Shown here piece by piece: positions 25,774-34,042 of a DNA stretch of 64,000 bases. Under the pieces are notes generated by a model. That model saw only the letters and a list, made by a program, of their open reading frames with translations. It was not told the origin of the DNA and did not search any database. Source of the DNA: VFZN01 sp050249615 (GTDB lineage Bacteria > Acidobacteriota > Vicinamibacteria > Vicinamibacterales > UBA2999); assembly GCA_050249615.1 (NCBI GenBank), contig JBFWQE010000005.1:23625-87624 (forward strand), given 5' to 3'. A program made the translations under genes and the position numbers. Within the stretch, counting starts at the first letter, position 1. Each line of letters opens with the position of its first letter.

Positions 25774-26994
25774 GGCCTGGTGCGCCCAGGACACCTGGCG
25801 CACGTCTACACCCGAGACCAGGTGCTCCTCCACGTCGGTGACATCCTCCGGGAGCGCGACGGCGACGATTTCCGCGAGCTTGCCCGGCGTCAGCGAGCCC
25901 AGGTCGGCGTCGAGGCCGAGCGCGCGGGCCCCGGCCAGCGTGGCGCTTTCGAGGAGGCGGCTCGCGGGCACCCCTGGCGCCAGCCAGCGCATGGCCTTCA
26001 GCTCGGAGAACAGGTTCAGATCCTCCACGCTGGCCAGGCTGTCCGTGCCGACCGCCACCGGCACGCCGGCCTCGTAGAACCGCTCGATCGGCGGGACGCC
26101 CACGCCCACCCACTGGTTGCTCCGCGGGCAGGTCACCAGCGTCGCGCCGCGCGCGCGCACGACACCGAGGCTCTCGTCGGACAGCTGGACGCCATGCACC
26201 ACCATCGTGCGGGCATCAATCACCCCGAGGCCGTCCAGGTACTCCACCGGGCCTGTCCCGGGCGCCTGCCAGTCGTCGCGCCAGGCGCCAATCCATCGGA
26301 GGATCCGCACCCATTCGCCGGTGCCAGCCGCCAGCAGTTCCATCTCCTCCGGGGATTCCCCCACGTGGACGCTGGTGAACGGCACCGCACTGCGATCCAC
26401 CTCTGCCCGAATCGCCCGGAACAGCTCCGGCGACACGGAGTACGGGGCATGAGGCGCCACGCTCACCCGAACGCGCCCGTGAACTCGTGACGCCGCTTCC
26501 CGAGCGCTCCCGGTCCGCGCGACCAGTTCTCCGGTGGTCTCCTTGAAGCCAATGAGCTCGTGAAATACCAGCCCGCGCATGCCGCTCGATGCGATCGGCA
26601 ACACCGACGTCAGGGAGTTCCCGATGTCGCCCACCGCCGACGTGCCCGCGGCGCGGGCCTCCTTCGCAGCCTCGGCGGCCGTCTCGAGCACGCGTGGATC
26701 GTCCGGGCGCTCCAACGAGGCACCACGGGCGGCGAACAGCTGCGTCACCCAGCTCGTGAACGCGTTCGACGGAGGCACGCGGTTTCGGAGCCACGACAGC
26801 TCGAGGTGCACGTGCGTGTTGACGAGCCCGGGAAGCAGGGCAACCTGTCCCAGATTCCTCGTGGGGCCGTCCAGGCAGGCTGGCGCCGACCCGCTTCCGA
26901 CCGCGACGATGCGGCCATCGTCCACGGCCACCCATCCGTCGGCCAGCGGCCGCTGGTCCACGGGCACCACCCACGCAGCGCGAACCAGCGTCAT
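25771..26994 (-). CDS. Amidohydrolase, candidate aminodeoxyfutalosine deaminase
   Basis: 407 residues in the cytosine-deaminase/chlorohydrolase branch of the amidohydrolase superfamily. Metal and catalytic landmarks are NTHVHLE (H61, H63), APHAPYSVSP, TSVHVGES, MVVHGVQLSD and VGTDSLAS. It is the fourth gene after MqnE-like, mqnA and mqnC, and its ATG overlaps the mqnC stop by four bases. In several bacteria the futalosine route includes a deaminase that converts 6-amino-6-deoxyfutalosine to futalosine, so that is the best guess; related enzymes deaminate other purine nucleosides. The last codons run into the repeat array that provides its stop. Confidence 0.8.
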   Translation of the reverse strand: MTLVRAAWVVPVDQRPLADGWVAVDDGRIVAVGSGSAPACLDGPTRNLGQVALLPGLVNTHVHLELSWLRNRVPPSNAFTSWVTQLFAARGASLERPDDPRVLETAAEAAKEARAAGTSAVGDIGNSLTSVLPIASSGMRGLVFHELIGFKETTGELVARTGSAREAASRVHGRVRVSVAPHAPYSVSPELFRAIRAEVDRSAVPFTSVHVGESPEEMELLAAGTGEWVRILRWIGAWRDDWQAPGTGPVEYLDGLGVIDARTMVVHGVQLSDESLGVVRARGATLVTCPRSNQWVGVGVPPIERFYEAGVPVAVGTDSLASVEDLNLFSELKAMRWLAPGVPASRLLESATLAGARALGLDADLGSLTPGKLAEIVAVALPEDVTDVEEHLVSGVDVRQVSWAHQA

Positions 26995-28220
26995 GCCACC
27001 GGCGAGGGCGGCGGCTGCGCACGCTGGCGCTTCCCGGCCGCGCTGCGGGCGGGATAGTTCATCAGCTCGGCGGGCACCGACGTGTCGCCGGCTTCCCGCG
27101 CCGTAGCCAGCTCGAGCTGCCGTGGCACGTCGCGCTGCCGGAAAATCGGCTCGCCGAGGAGCTCGTAGTGCATGTTCCGCCGCATGGCTGTGAAGCCGGC
27201 GTCCTCGACGTTGCGGACGATCTCGGCTTCGTCCATGCAGTACGCCGCCCCGGCCGCGCGGACGACGTTCTCCTCGATCATCACGCTGCCCATGTCGTTT
27301 GCGCCGAAGGCCAGGCTGAGCTGCCCCACCTTGCCGCCCTGCGTCACCCACGACGCCTGCAGGTTGTCGAAGTTGTCGAGGACGAGGCGGGCCAGCGCCA
27401 GCGTGCGGAGGTACTCGATGCCGGTGGCCTCGCGCCCGCCACGCTCGGTGTGCTCCGGCTGATAACTCCAGGCGATGAACGCGGTGAACCCGCCGGTCTC
27501 GTCCTGCAGCGCGCGCAGCCGCAGCATGTGCTCCAGCCGCTCCTCGTCCGTCTCCACCGTCCCGTACATCATCGTCGCGGTGGTGCGGAGCCCGGCCCGG
27601 TGCGCGTGGCGCATGACGTCCAGCCACTCGTCGGCCGTGGCCTTGCCGTAGCAGTTCAGGAGCTTGCGCACGCGATCCACGAGGATCTCCGCGCCGCCGC
27701 CCGGGATGCTGTCGAGCCCGGCCGCGATGAGGCGCTGGATCACCTCGGGCACCGCCAGCCGGGACGTGCGTGACAGGTGCAGCACCTCCGGCGGTGAGAG
27801 CGCGTGCAGCCTGAACGATGGGTAGCGCGCCTTCACAGCACGGAACAGGTCCTCGTACCAGGCGATCGGGAGGTCGGGGTTGTGCCCGCCCTGGAGCAGG
27901 AGCTGCACGCCGCCAAGCGCGATGGTCTCGTCGATCTTCCGGAAGATTTCCTCGAAGCCGAGGACGTACCCCTCGCCGTGGCCGACGGGTCGATAGAACG
28001 CGCAGAAGTTGCAGCGCGCCACGCACACGTTCGTGTAGTTCACGTTCCGGTCGATGATGTAGCTGACGATGCCCTCGGGGTGCTTCCGGCGGCGCACCAG
28101 ATCGGCCATCCGGCCCAACCACCACGTCGGCGCCGACCGATACAGGTACAGCGCCTCGTCCGCGGTCACGCGGCCGCCGCCGTCGATCCGGGCCTGCAGG
28201 GCATCGAGGTCGTGGCTCAT
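26991..28220 (-). CDS. mqnC: Cyclic dehypoxanthinyl futalosine synthase (radical SAM)
   Basis: 409 residues. The radical SAM cluster motif CX3CX2C is C66, C70 and C73 in NYTNVCVARCNFCAFYR, preceded by the RNVNYTNVC signature of MqnC/MqnE. The C-terminal half has WSYQPEHTERGG and QASWVTQGGKVGQLSLAFGANDMGS. It closes the ring of dehypoxanthine futalosine in menaquinone synthesis. The ATG overlaps the mqnA stop and the TGA overlaps the amidohydrolase start, each by four bases. A proline-rich tail (about the last 25 residues) is unusual but outside the core. Confidence 0.95.
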   Translation of the reverse strand: MSHDLDALQARIDGGGRVTADEALYLYRSAPTWWLGRMADLVRRRKHPEGIVSYIIDRNVNYTNVCVARCNFCAFYRPVGHGEGYVLGFEEIFRKIDETIALGGVQLLLQGGHNPDLPIAWYEDLFRAVKARYPSFRLHALSPPEVLHLSRTSRLAVPEVIQRLIAAGLDSIPGGGAEILVDRVRKLLNCYGKATADEWLDVMRHAHRAGLRTTATMMYGTVETDEERLEHMLRLRALQDETGGFTAFIAWSYQPEHTERGGREATGIEYLRTLALARLVLDNFDNLQASWVTQGGKVGQLSLAFGANDMGSVMIEENVVRAAGAAYCMDEAEIVRNVEDAGFTAMRRNMHYELLGEPIFRQRDVPRQLELATAREAGDTSVPAELMNYPARSAAGKRQRAQPPPSPVA

Positions 28221-29008
28221 GGGAAGAACCGGAGGGGCCGCGTGCCGGGCGCCAGGCCCAGCTCCACGGCCAGCTCGTGGAAGCGCTCGAGGCCGGCGAC
28301 CTCGCGCTCGCCCAGCCCGTACCTGAGAGTATCACGCAGGTAGCGCAGCACCTTGTTTGTGCCGGCGGCGTCGCCCGGCGCCGTCTCGCGGGCGATGGCC
28401 TCGAGCTCGGCTTCGCCGCGGGCTCGCGCGGCCTGCAGCGCGGCTACCTGTTCCTGGTTCAGGGCCCCGTCGCGGCCCGTCCAGGCGGCATAGACGAACG
28501 GCAGGCCGGTCATTGCTTTCCAGGCCTCGCCGAGGTCGATCTTCGTCGCGCCCACGCGGGCCGGGTCGATCTCGAGGGCCGGGTCGCCGATGACCAGTGC
28601 GGCGTCGGCGCGTGCCAGCATCCTGGGCACGTCGGGCTCGGCCGGTGTGAACGCGGGCGCAATGCCCCAGTGCTTCGCGCAGAGGATGCGGGTGAGCGCA
28701 ACCGACGTTCGCGAGCTGGTGTCCAGGGCGAGCGTCTGGACCTGCTCGACAGGCACCTTCGCGAAGATCGCTACCGAATCCACGACGCCGTCCGAACCGA
28801 TCGCGATGTCGGGCACGATCCGGTAGTCTCCGCGCAGGTACTCGACGGCCGGGATCAGCCCGACGTCCACGTGGCCCTCGTGCAGCAGCGTCGCGCAGAC
28901 GGCCGGCACGTCGAACCGCACGTCGAACAGGTCGGGGCGCGAGTCGAGTCCGCGCACGAGCGGCTTCGTATTCAGGTACGACACCGCCCCCAGGCGGGCG
29001 GGCCTCAT
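28217..29008 (-). CDS. mqnA: Chorismate dehydratase
   Basis: 263 residues, periplasmic-binding-protein fold. Opens RPARLGAVSYLNTKPLVRGL, as MqnA does, with LLHEGHVDVGLIPAVEYLRG and LVIGDPALE. It makes 3-enolpyruvyl-benzoate from chorismate, the first step of the futalosine route. I chose ATG at 29008, because the upstream extension would overlap the previous gene and lacks family similarity. The start overlaps the previous stop by four bases and its stop overlaps mqnC by four bases. Confidence 0.94.
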   Translation of the reverse strand: MRPARLGAVSYLNTKPLVRGLDSRPDLFDVRFDVPAVCATLLHEGHVDVGLIPAVEYLRGDYRIVPDIAIGSDGVVDSVAIFAKVPVEQVQTLALDTSSRTSVALTRILCAKHWGIAPAFTPAEPDVPRMLARADAALVIGDPALEIDPARVGATKIDLGEAWKAMTGLPFVYAAWTGRDGALNQEQVAALQAARARGEAELEAIARETAPGDAAGTNKVLRYLRDTLRYGLGEREVAGLERFHELAVELGLAPGTRPLRFFP

Positions 29009-29883
29009 GCGGGCCCCTGCTCCACCGGCCTGAAGCCGGCGGCCTCGATGTTCCGTCGCACCTCCTCGACGCTGGCACGGCGCCATCCGAGCGCCGGATC
29101 GGCAGTGGGCGCGACCCGATCGAGGTGGTTGGCGCCGAAGGTCAGGGCCACCTGCGCCAGCTTCGGCCCATACTGCTGCCAGTCCACCTGAACGGTGCGG
29201 ACCTCCGGCAACGCGATGCGTGCCAGCGCCACGAGGCGAACGTCGCCGTAGCCGGTCGTCGGCGTCGCCACCGATTGCTCGCGCGCCAGCGGCGCAAAGG
29301 CCGTGATGTGCGGGTTGGCCTCAAGGAGGGCTCGTGCCTGCTCGAGCACCGCCAGGCGGCCCCCGTCACCCAGGCGCTGTACCGAGAGCGTCCCCAACCC
29401 GAGGCCCACTTCGCGCAGCGCGGCCACCTGATCCGGCGTCACGAGATCCACCGGCGCTTCGGCAATCGCATCGAGCCCGGCGGCCTTGAGTGCGGCCAGG
29501 GCCTCCCCGAGCGGTCCCCACGACCGCGACGCGATGTCCGCCAGCGAGAATCCCGTGAGGCGGACGCCCGCGCCAAGGACCGTGCGGAGGCGCTGAACCA
29601 GGTCCACGGTGCCCGCGAGCGTGTCGGCCGGAAGCGAGAGCCGTACCTCCCCGCACGAGGCCGCACGCGCGCGCAGTGCATCGTCCAGCGGCTCGCCGGC
29701 GGCGATGTCCAGGACGCGGACGTAGCTCACGGCGTCGCCCACCCGGGTGCGCCGGATCTCGTCGGCCAGCATCCCCAGCGACAGCACGTCCGAGGCGTCG
29801 AGCTCCGCGAGCTCGGCGGCGGTCAGCCGCTCGCCGCCCCGCGCGCGCTCCGCGATCGCCGTGTTGATCTCGATCTCAATCAT
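29005..29883 (-). CDS. MqnC/MqnE-like protein lacking the radical SAM cysteine motif
   Basis: 292 residues. The N-terminus follows the MqnE/MqnC plan (RLTAAELAELDASDVLSLG, then ADEIRRTRVGD). Where the RNxNYTNVC-CX3CX2C segment should be it reads AVSYVRVLDIAAGEP and continues with no cluster. I find only one cysteine, Cys77. The C-terminus is again family-like: QVDWQQYGPKLAQVALTFGANHLDR, then IEAAGFRPVEQ, parallel to mqnC. It sits where mqnE would be expected, overlapping mqnA by four bases and the Gfo/Idh gene by eight. It may be an inactive partner, a regulator or an enzyme with new chemistry. It is not a fresh pseudogene, since the frame is intact and both junctions are coupled. Confidence 0.75.
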   Translation of the reverse strand: MIEIEINTAIAERARGGERLTAAELAELDASDVLSLGMLADEIRRTRVGDAVSYVRVLDIAAGEPLDDALRARAASCGEVRLSLPADTLAGTVDLVQRLRTVLGAGVRLTGFSLADIASRSWGPLGEALAALKAAGLDAIAEAPVDLVTPDQVAALREVGLGLGTLSVQRLGDGGRLAVLEQARALLEANPHITAFAPLAREQSVATPTTGYGDVRLVALARIALPEVRTVQVDWQQYGPKLAQVALTFGANHLDRVAPTADPALGWRRASVEEVRRNIEAAGFRPVEQGPA

Positions 29884-30853
29884 GATGAGGCTCTCCGGTC
29901 ACGAACGCCGCCTGGGCTTCGCCCATCCGCGACACGATCTCGTTGGCGAGCACAAGCGCGGCCCGCCCCTGCTCGCCCGTGACGCCGGGCGGCCGGCGCT
30001 CGCGCACCGCGGTGACGAAATCCGCCAGCTCGCGGCGGAGGGGCTCGTCCTTCTTCACGTCCAGCTTGCCGCCATCGATACGCGGCATGGCGCCCGGCTG
30101 GGGCACGAGACGCCAGACCTCCACTTCCTGCGCCTTGTAGTCGATGGACAGGTACGTGCTGCGCTGGAAGAACCGGATCTTCCGGACCTGCTCGCGGCTG
30201 ATCCGGCTCGCCGTGAGGTTGGCGATGCAGCCGTTGGCGAACTTCAGCCGGGCATTGGCGATGTCCACGCGCGGCGTCAGCACGGGCACGCCCACGGCCT
30301 CGATGCCCACCACCTCGCTCCGCACGAGGTCCAGCACCAGGCCGATGTCGTGGATCATCAGGTCGAAGACCACGTCGATGTCGAGGCTGCGTTCCGGGAA
30401 CGTGCCCAGGCGGTGCACCTCGATGAAGCGCGGCTCGCGCAGGTGGGGGCGTGCGGCCTCGACTGCGGGGTTGAAGTGCTCGATGTGCCCCACGGCCAGG
30501 ACGACGCCGGCCCGCCGCGCCGCGTCCAGCAGTTGATCCGCCTCGTTCAGGGCCCGCGTCATCGGCTTCTCGACGAGGACGTGGACGCCGGCGGCCATCA
30601 GCGGGATGGCCACCGCCGCGTGCGCCTCGGTCGGCACGGCGACGCTCACGGCATCCACCCGCCCCACGAGGTCCTCCACGCGCCCGATGGCCTCGGTCCC
30701 GTGGATGCGGGCAATCTCCGCCGCGCGATTAGCGTCCGTATCCACCACCCCGACGAGCGACACGCCGGGCAGGGTGGCCAGCACACGTGCGTGGTGCCGG
30801 CCCAGGTGTCCCACGCCCACGACCGCGGCACGCAAGGGGGCGGCGGTGCTCAC
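29876..30853 (-). CDS. Gfo/Idh/MocA family oxidoreductase in a lipid A gene cluster
   Basis: 325 residues. Rossmann motif VGVGHLGRHHARVL, the VEKPMT motif of the family and GHIEHFNPAVEA with a candidate catalytic histidine. Substrate is unknown. It overlaps lpxI by four bases (GTGA) and follows fabZ-lpxA, which suggests a nucleotide-sugar substrate. One known family member in such a context, GnnA, oxidises UDP-GlcNAc at C3 for 3-amino lipid A, but its partner aminotransferase GnnB is not in the window. It occupies the place where lpxB often lies. Confidence 0.82.
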   Translation of the reverse strand: MSTAAPLRAAVVGVGHLGRHHARVLATLPGVSLVGVVDTDANRAAEIARIHGTEAIGRVEDLVGRVDAVSVAVPTEAHAAVAIPLMAAGVHVLVEKPMTRALNEADQLLDAARRAGVVLAVGHIEHFNPAVEAARPHLREPRFIEVHRLGTFPERSLDIDVVFDLMIHDIGLVLDLVRSEVVGIEAVGVPVLTPRVDIANARLKFANGCIANLTASRISREQVRKIRFFQRSTYLSIDYKAQEVEVWRLVPQPGAMPRIDGGKLDVKKDEPLRRELADFVTAVRERRPPGVTGEQGRAALVLANEIVSRMGEAQAAFVTGEPHHD

Positions 30854-31689
30854 GGCTTCTCCGTCGCCGCCTGCGGGCGTCCGACGACGGCGATGCCCGC
30901 CTCGTCGGCAGACGCCAGCATGTCTTCGCGCTCGAACATCAGGGTCTTCCCCGCGTCCAGCGACAGCAGCGTGGCGCCGGCCAGGCGCATCGCCTGGATC
31001 GTCGCCAGCCCGACCACCGGCACGTCGAACCTCATGTCCTGCCCGGGCTTGGCCACCTTGACGATGGCCACGCCGGGACCGGCGAGATGCCCGGCCCGCG
31101 CGATCGTCTCGTCGGTGCCTTCCATGGCTTCCACCGCCACCACGGCCTGGTGCTTCACCGCGATGGTCTGCCCGATGTCGAGCCCCGCGATCACATCGGC
31201 CATCCGGTAGCCGAACGCGAGATCCTTCTGTTCGTCCTCCGTGGGGCGGCGCCTCGTCATCACGCCCGGGCTCGCCAGCATCGGCTGCAGGAGCGCGGTG
31301 GAGTCGATCAGCTCGACTCCGTGATCGCGCATCACGTCGGCCACCGCCGCGATGATGGCGTCGGTGTTGCGTGCCTTCAGTCGCGTGAGGACCGCGAGCC
31401 CCGCCATGTCGGGCACGATACCGCCGAACAGCTTGGTGTGCTTCACCTGGCCCGCCATCACGGCCCGCGTGACCCCCGCCGCCTTCAGGATCTTCAGCCA
31501 GCCGCCGAGCTGACCGAGGCCGATCCAGTGGACCGAGGCAGCAGGCCCGACGGCCGCGGCAGCCTGCTCGAGCTCCTTCGACGCCTCTTCCCTGATAGCG
31601 ACGACGGTGACCTCGTGGCCCATCGCACGGGCAGCATCGAGCACGAGGAACGGGAACCGGCCGTTGCCGGCGATCAGGCCCAGCTTCAT
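30850..31689 (-). CDS. lpxI: UDP-2,3-diacylglucosamine pyrophosphatase LpxI
   Basis: 279 residues of the LpxI (DUF1009) family: KLGLIAGNGRFPFLVLDAARAMG start, MAGQVKHTKLFGG in the middle and GLDIGQTIAVKHQAVVAVEAMEGTD-like sequence in the second half. It hydrolyses UDP-2,3-diacylglucosamine to lipid X, replacing LpxH. The TGA overlaps the Gfo/Idh GTG. It lies six bases after the fabZ-lpxA gene, so the genes are clearly one operon. Length and motifs are normal. Confidence 0.93.
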   Translation of the reverse strand: MKLGLIAGNGRFPFLVLDAARAMGHEVTVVAIREEASKELEQAAAAVGPAASVHWIGLGQLGGWLKILKAAGVTRAVMAGQVKHTKLFGGIVPDMAGLAVLTRLKARNTDAIIAAVADVMRDHGVELIDSTALLQPMLASPGVMTRRRPTEDEQKDLAFGYRMADVIAGLDIGQTIAVKHQAVVAVEAMEGTDETIARAGHLAGPGVAIVKVAKPGQDMRFDVPVVGLATIQAMRLAGATLLSLDAGKTLMFEREDMLASADEAGIAVVGRPQAATEKP

Positions 31690-31695
31690 GGCCCG

Positions 31696-32946
31696 TCAAT
31701 CGTCCGTGAAGTCGTCCGAGCGACGGCCGCCGCGGCGCAGGATGGCCCCCCGGGTGGCCGTGCGGATGAACTCGACCAGGTAGGCGACTTCCTCGCAGGC
31801 CAGCGTCGGATCCTGCTCGATGTGCTGCAGCGCCTGGGTGGTGTTCAGCTTCGACTGGAGCAGGTACCGGTAGGCGCGCTTGAGCTGCCCCACCCGCTCC
31901 TCCGTGAACCCCCGCCGGATGAGCCCGATCTTGTTGAGGCCGTAGACCCGCGCGCGGTTCCCCACCGACTTCGCGAACGGCAGCGCGTCCTTGGTCACCA
32001 CCGAGTACCCGCCGATGAACGCGTGGCGCCCGACCCGGCAGAACTGGTGGACGCCGGAGTAGGCGCTGATGGTCGCGTAGTCCTCGACGGACACGTGGCC
32101 ACCGAGCGTGGCCGCGTTCCCGAAGATGGTGTGGTTCCCGATGTGGCAGTCGTGAGCCACATGGGCATAGGCCATGAAGAGATTGTCGTCGCCGATGGTC
32201 GTCGCGCCGCCGCCACCGGCCGTCCCGCGGTGGATCGTCACGAACTCGCGGAAGATGTTACGCCGTCCGATGACGAGCCGGGTGTCCTCGCCGCGGTACT
32301 TCAGGTCCTGCGGCGGCAGGCCAATCGAGGCGAACGGGAACACCTCGGTCTCGTCTCCGACCACGGTGTTGCCGTCGATGACGGCGGACGCGCCGACGCG
32401 CACGCCGCGGCCCAGCACCACCTTCGCGCCAATCACCGCGAACGGCCCGACGACCGTGCCGTCCCCCACCCGCGCACCGTGATGAACGCGCGCGGACGGG
32501 TCAATCTGCGGGCTCTCCGGGTAGACGGCGAGCAGCAGCTCGGCCTCGGCCACGGTCTGGCCCCCCACGGACGCGACGCCGTGCGCGCGTACCAGCGGCC
32601 CGTTCCGTGCGCCGAGCGTGATCTCCAGGTGGAGACAATCGCCCGGCACGACCTGGCGACGGAACTTCGCGCGGTCGACGCCGCGCAGCGCGACCTGTCC
32701 GGCCGGCCGGCCGCCCCGCTCCTCGACGAGCAGCAGCGTCGCCACCTGCGCCAGCGCCTCGATGGTGAGGACGGCCGGCAGCAGCGGCGTGCCCGGGTAG
32801 TGCCCCTGAAAGAACTCCTCGTTGACGGTGACGTTCTTGACGCCCACCATGCGCCGGCCGGGCTCGTGCTCGTCGATGCGATCGACGAGCAGCGAGGGGA
32901 AGCGCAGGCAGAGACGGTCGAGGACCCGCGGGATGCCGGCGCTCAC
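31696..32946 (-). CDS. FabZ-LpxA fusion: 3-hydroxyacyl-ACP dehydratase and UDP-GlcNAc acyltransferase
   Basis: 416 residues with two complete domains in one frame. Residues 1 to about 143 are FabZ, with catalytic His49 (FFQGHYPGTP) and Glu63 (LTIEALAQ). Residues about 147-416 are LpxA: left-handed beta-helix hexapeptides, FASIGLPPQDLKYRGE, VTIHRGTAGGG and the catalytic HVAHDC (His262, His265), then NKIGLIRRGF. No stop or clear internal start separates them. FabZ dehydrates and LpxA transfers the same 3-hydroxyacyl-ACP, so fusion puts the branch point between membrane lipid and lipid A in one protein. GTG start overlaps skp by four bases. lpxD is absent from the locus. Confidence 0.9.
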   Translation of the reverse strand: MSAGIPRVLDRLCLRFPSLLVDRIDEHEPGRRMVGVKNVTVNEEFFQGHYPGTPLLPAVLTIEALAQVATLLLVEERGGRPAGQVALRGVDRAKFRRQVVPGDCLHLEITLGARNGPLVRAHGVASVGGQTVAEAELLLAVYPESPQIDPSARVHHGARVGDGTVVGPFAVIGAKVVLGRGVRVGASAVIDGNTVVGDETEVFPFASIGLPPQDLKYRGEDTRLVIGRRNIFREFVTIHRGTAGGGGATTIGDDNLFMAYAHVAHDCHIGNHTIFGNAATLGGHVSVEDYATISAYSGVHQFCRVGRHAFIGGYSVVTKDALPFAKSVGNRARVYGLNKIGLIRRGFTEERVGQLKRAYRYLLQSKLNTTQALQHIEQDPTLACEEVAYLVEFIRTATRGAILRRGGRRSDDFTDD

Positions 32947-33566
32947 TGCACCGGGGGCTTGCCGCCGGCCGGCTTGGCCGCGTCGAGCTTCTTGATGACG
33001 TCCGTCGAGATGTCGAGGGCCGCATCCGCCCACACGAGCCCGGCGTCGGGACCGTTGAAGATGAAGTGCAGCCCCTTCTCCCGACCGATCTCCTGGAGCA
33101 CGGGCTCGAGCCTCACCTGGAACTCCTGCTGCAGCTGCTGCTGGAGCTCCTGGACCTCGGCCTGCGCGTCCTGCGTGAACCGCTGAATCTCGACCTGCAG
33201 CCGTTCGACCTGCTTCTGCAGTTCGCCCGCGGCCGTCACGCTGAGCACGCCGGCTTCCTTCTCGAGCTTCTGCTGCGCCGTCTGCAGCTGCTTGTTCTTC
33301 TCGTTCAGCTCCGCGGCCTTCTTCTGCTGGAGCGCCTGGATCTTCGTCGTCGCGGCCTTGCCCTCGGCCGACTCGTTCGCGATGCGCTGCAGGACGACGT
33401 AGGCGACTTTCGAGCCTTCGGGGAAAGGGCGCGGTGGGGCGGGCTGTGCCGCCTGCGGCGCCGGGGCGGGCGCGGTGGCCTGCGGCGCGGGCGCCGCCGG
33501 CGCCTGCGCGAACACGGGCGCGGCCGCCATCAAGGTAATCGTGCCGACAACGGCGAAGGCTCTCAT
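32943..33566 (-). CDS. skp: OmpH/Skp-like periplasmic chaperone
   Basis: 207 residues. A signal peptide (about 1-20, VFAQ cleavage) is followed by an alanine/proline-rich linker, then KVAYVVLQRI and a long glutamine-rich coiled coil (about 75-165), and a C-terminal strand region (GLHFIFNGPDAGLVWADAALDIS). It escorts unfolded outer-membrane proteins to BamA. I prefer ATG at 33566, with AAAGGA nine bases upstream; ATG at 33584 is the alternative. The stop overlaps fabZ-lpxA by four bases. The bamA-skp pair is split by a plus-strand lipoprotein gene. Confidence 0.87.
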   Translation of the reverse strand: MRAFAVVGTITLMAAAPVFAQAPAAPAPQATAPAPAPQAAQPAPPRPFPEGSKVAYVVLQRIANESAEGKAATTKIQALQQKKAAELNEKNKQLQTAQQKLEKEAGVLSVTAAGELQKQVERLQVEIQRFTQDAQAEVQELQQQLQQEFQVRLEPVLQEIGREKGLHFIFNGPDAGLVWADAALDISTDVIKKLDAAKPAGGKPPVQ

Positions 33567-33607
33567 TCCAGTCAATCCTTTCATATGCAATGACCAACCC
33601 GGCATCT

Positions 33608-33613
33608 TATACT
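33608..33613 (+). promoter_or_regulatory. Candidate -10 box for the lipoprotein gene
   Basis: TATACT ends six bases before the ATG at 33620, which predicts a leaderless mRNA. The opposite strand reads TATAAG at 33604-33609, pointing towards skp, so this short divergent region may hold two overlapping promoters. Confidence 0.35.
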
Positions 33614-33619
33614 ACTTTC

Positions 33620-34036
33620 ATGTTCCGTTCCGTGTTCCGCCCGGTGGCGCTCGTCGCCCTGCTCACGGTGATGCCGGCCTGCAGCGATGACCAGCCCACC
33701 ACGCCGACGACCCCCACCAACCCGCCGGTCACCGAAACCTTCAGCGGCTCCATCAACCCGAACGGCGGCGCCACGCACACGTTCACGGGCTCCACGGCGG
33801 GCAACGTCACCGCCACGCTCAGTGCCGTCGGTCCCGACAGCGCCGCCATCGTCGGCTTCCTGCTCGGGGTCTGGAACGGGAGCAGCTGCACCACGGTCAC
33901 CGCCAGCGACGCGGCCTCCCAGAACACGGTCCTCTACGGCAACCTCTCCGCTTCCGCTGTTCTCTGCGTCCGCGTCTACGACGTCGGCCGCCTCACCGAA
34001 GGCGCCACCTACGAAATCACCGTCGTTCACCCCTGA
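33620..34036 (+). CDS. Small secreted lipoprotein with a PPC-like beta domain
   Basis: 138 residues. The signal peptide ends in VMPAC, with Cys21 the probable lipidation site, then a Thr/Pro linker (PTTPTTPTNPP). The rest is a beta-rich domain (ETFSGSINPNGGATHTF, AGNVTATLSAVGPDSAAIVG, LCVRVYDVG, TYEITVVHP) resembling bacterial pre-peptidase C-terminal domains. Function unknown; a surface or periplasmic binding or stability module is likely. I chose ATG at 33620 because it begins the signal peptide. It is on the opposite strand, between bamA (6 bases away, convergent) and skp (divergent), which is odd for that conserved pair. Confidence 0.8.
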   Translation: MFRSVFRPVALVALLTVMPACSDDQPTTPTTPTNPPVTETFSGSINPNGGATHTFTGSTAGNVTATLSAVGPDSAAIVGFLLGVWNGSSCTTVTASDAASQNTVLYGNLSASAVLCVRVYDVGRLTEGATYEITVVHP

Positions 34037-34042
34037 ACGGCG

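Noticed and set aside
25771..28335. Single 854-codon protein covering the amidohydrolase and mqnC region
   Set aside because: The first half is the wrong frame of mqnC; the amidohydrolase begins at the ATG at 26994.
29005..29883. Calling this gene a normal mqnE
   Set aside because: The cluster cysteines required by the family are absent, so the name would be misleading.
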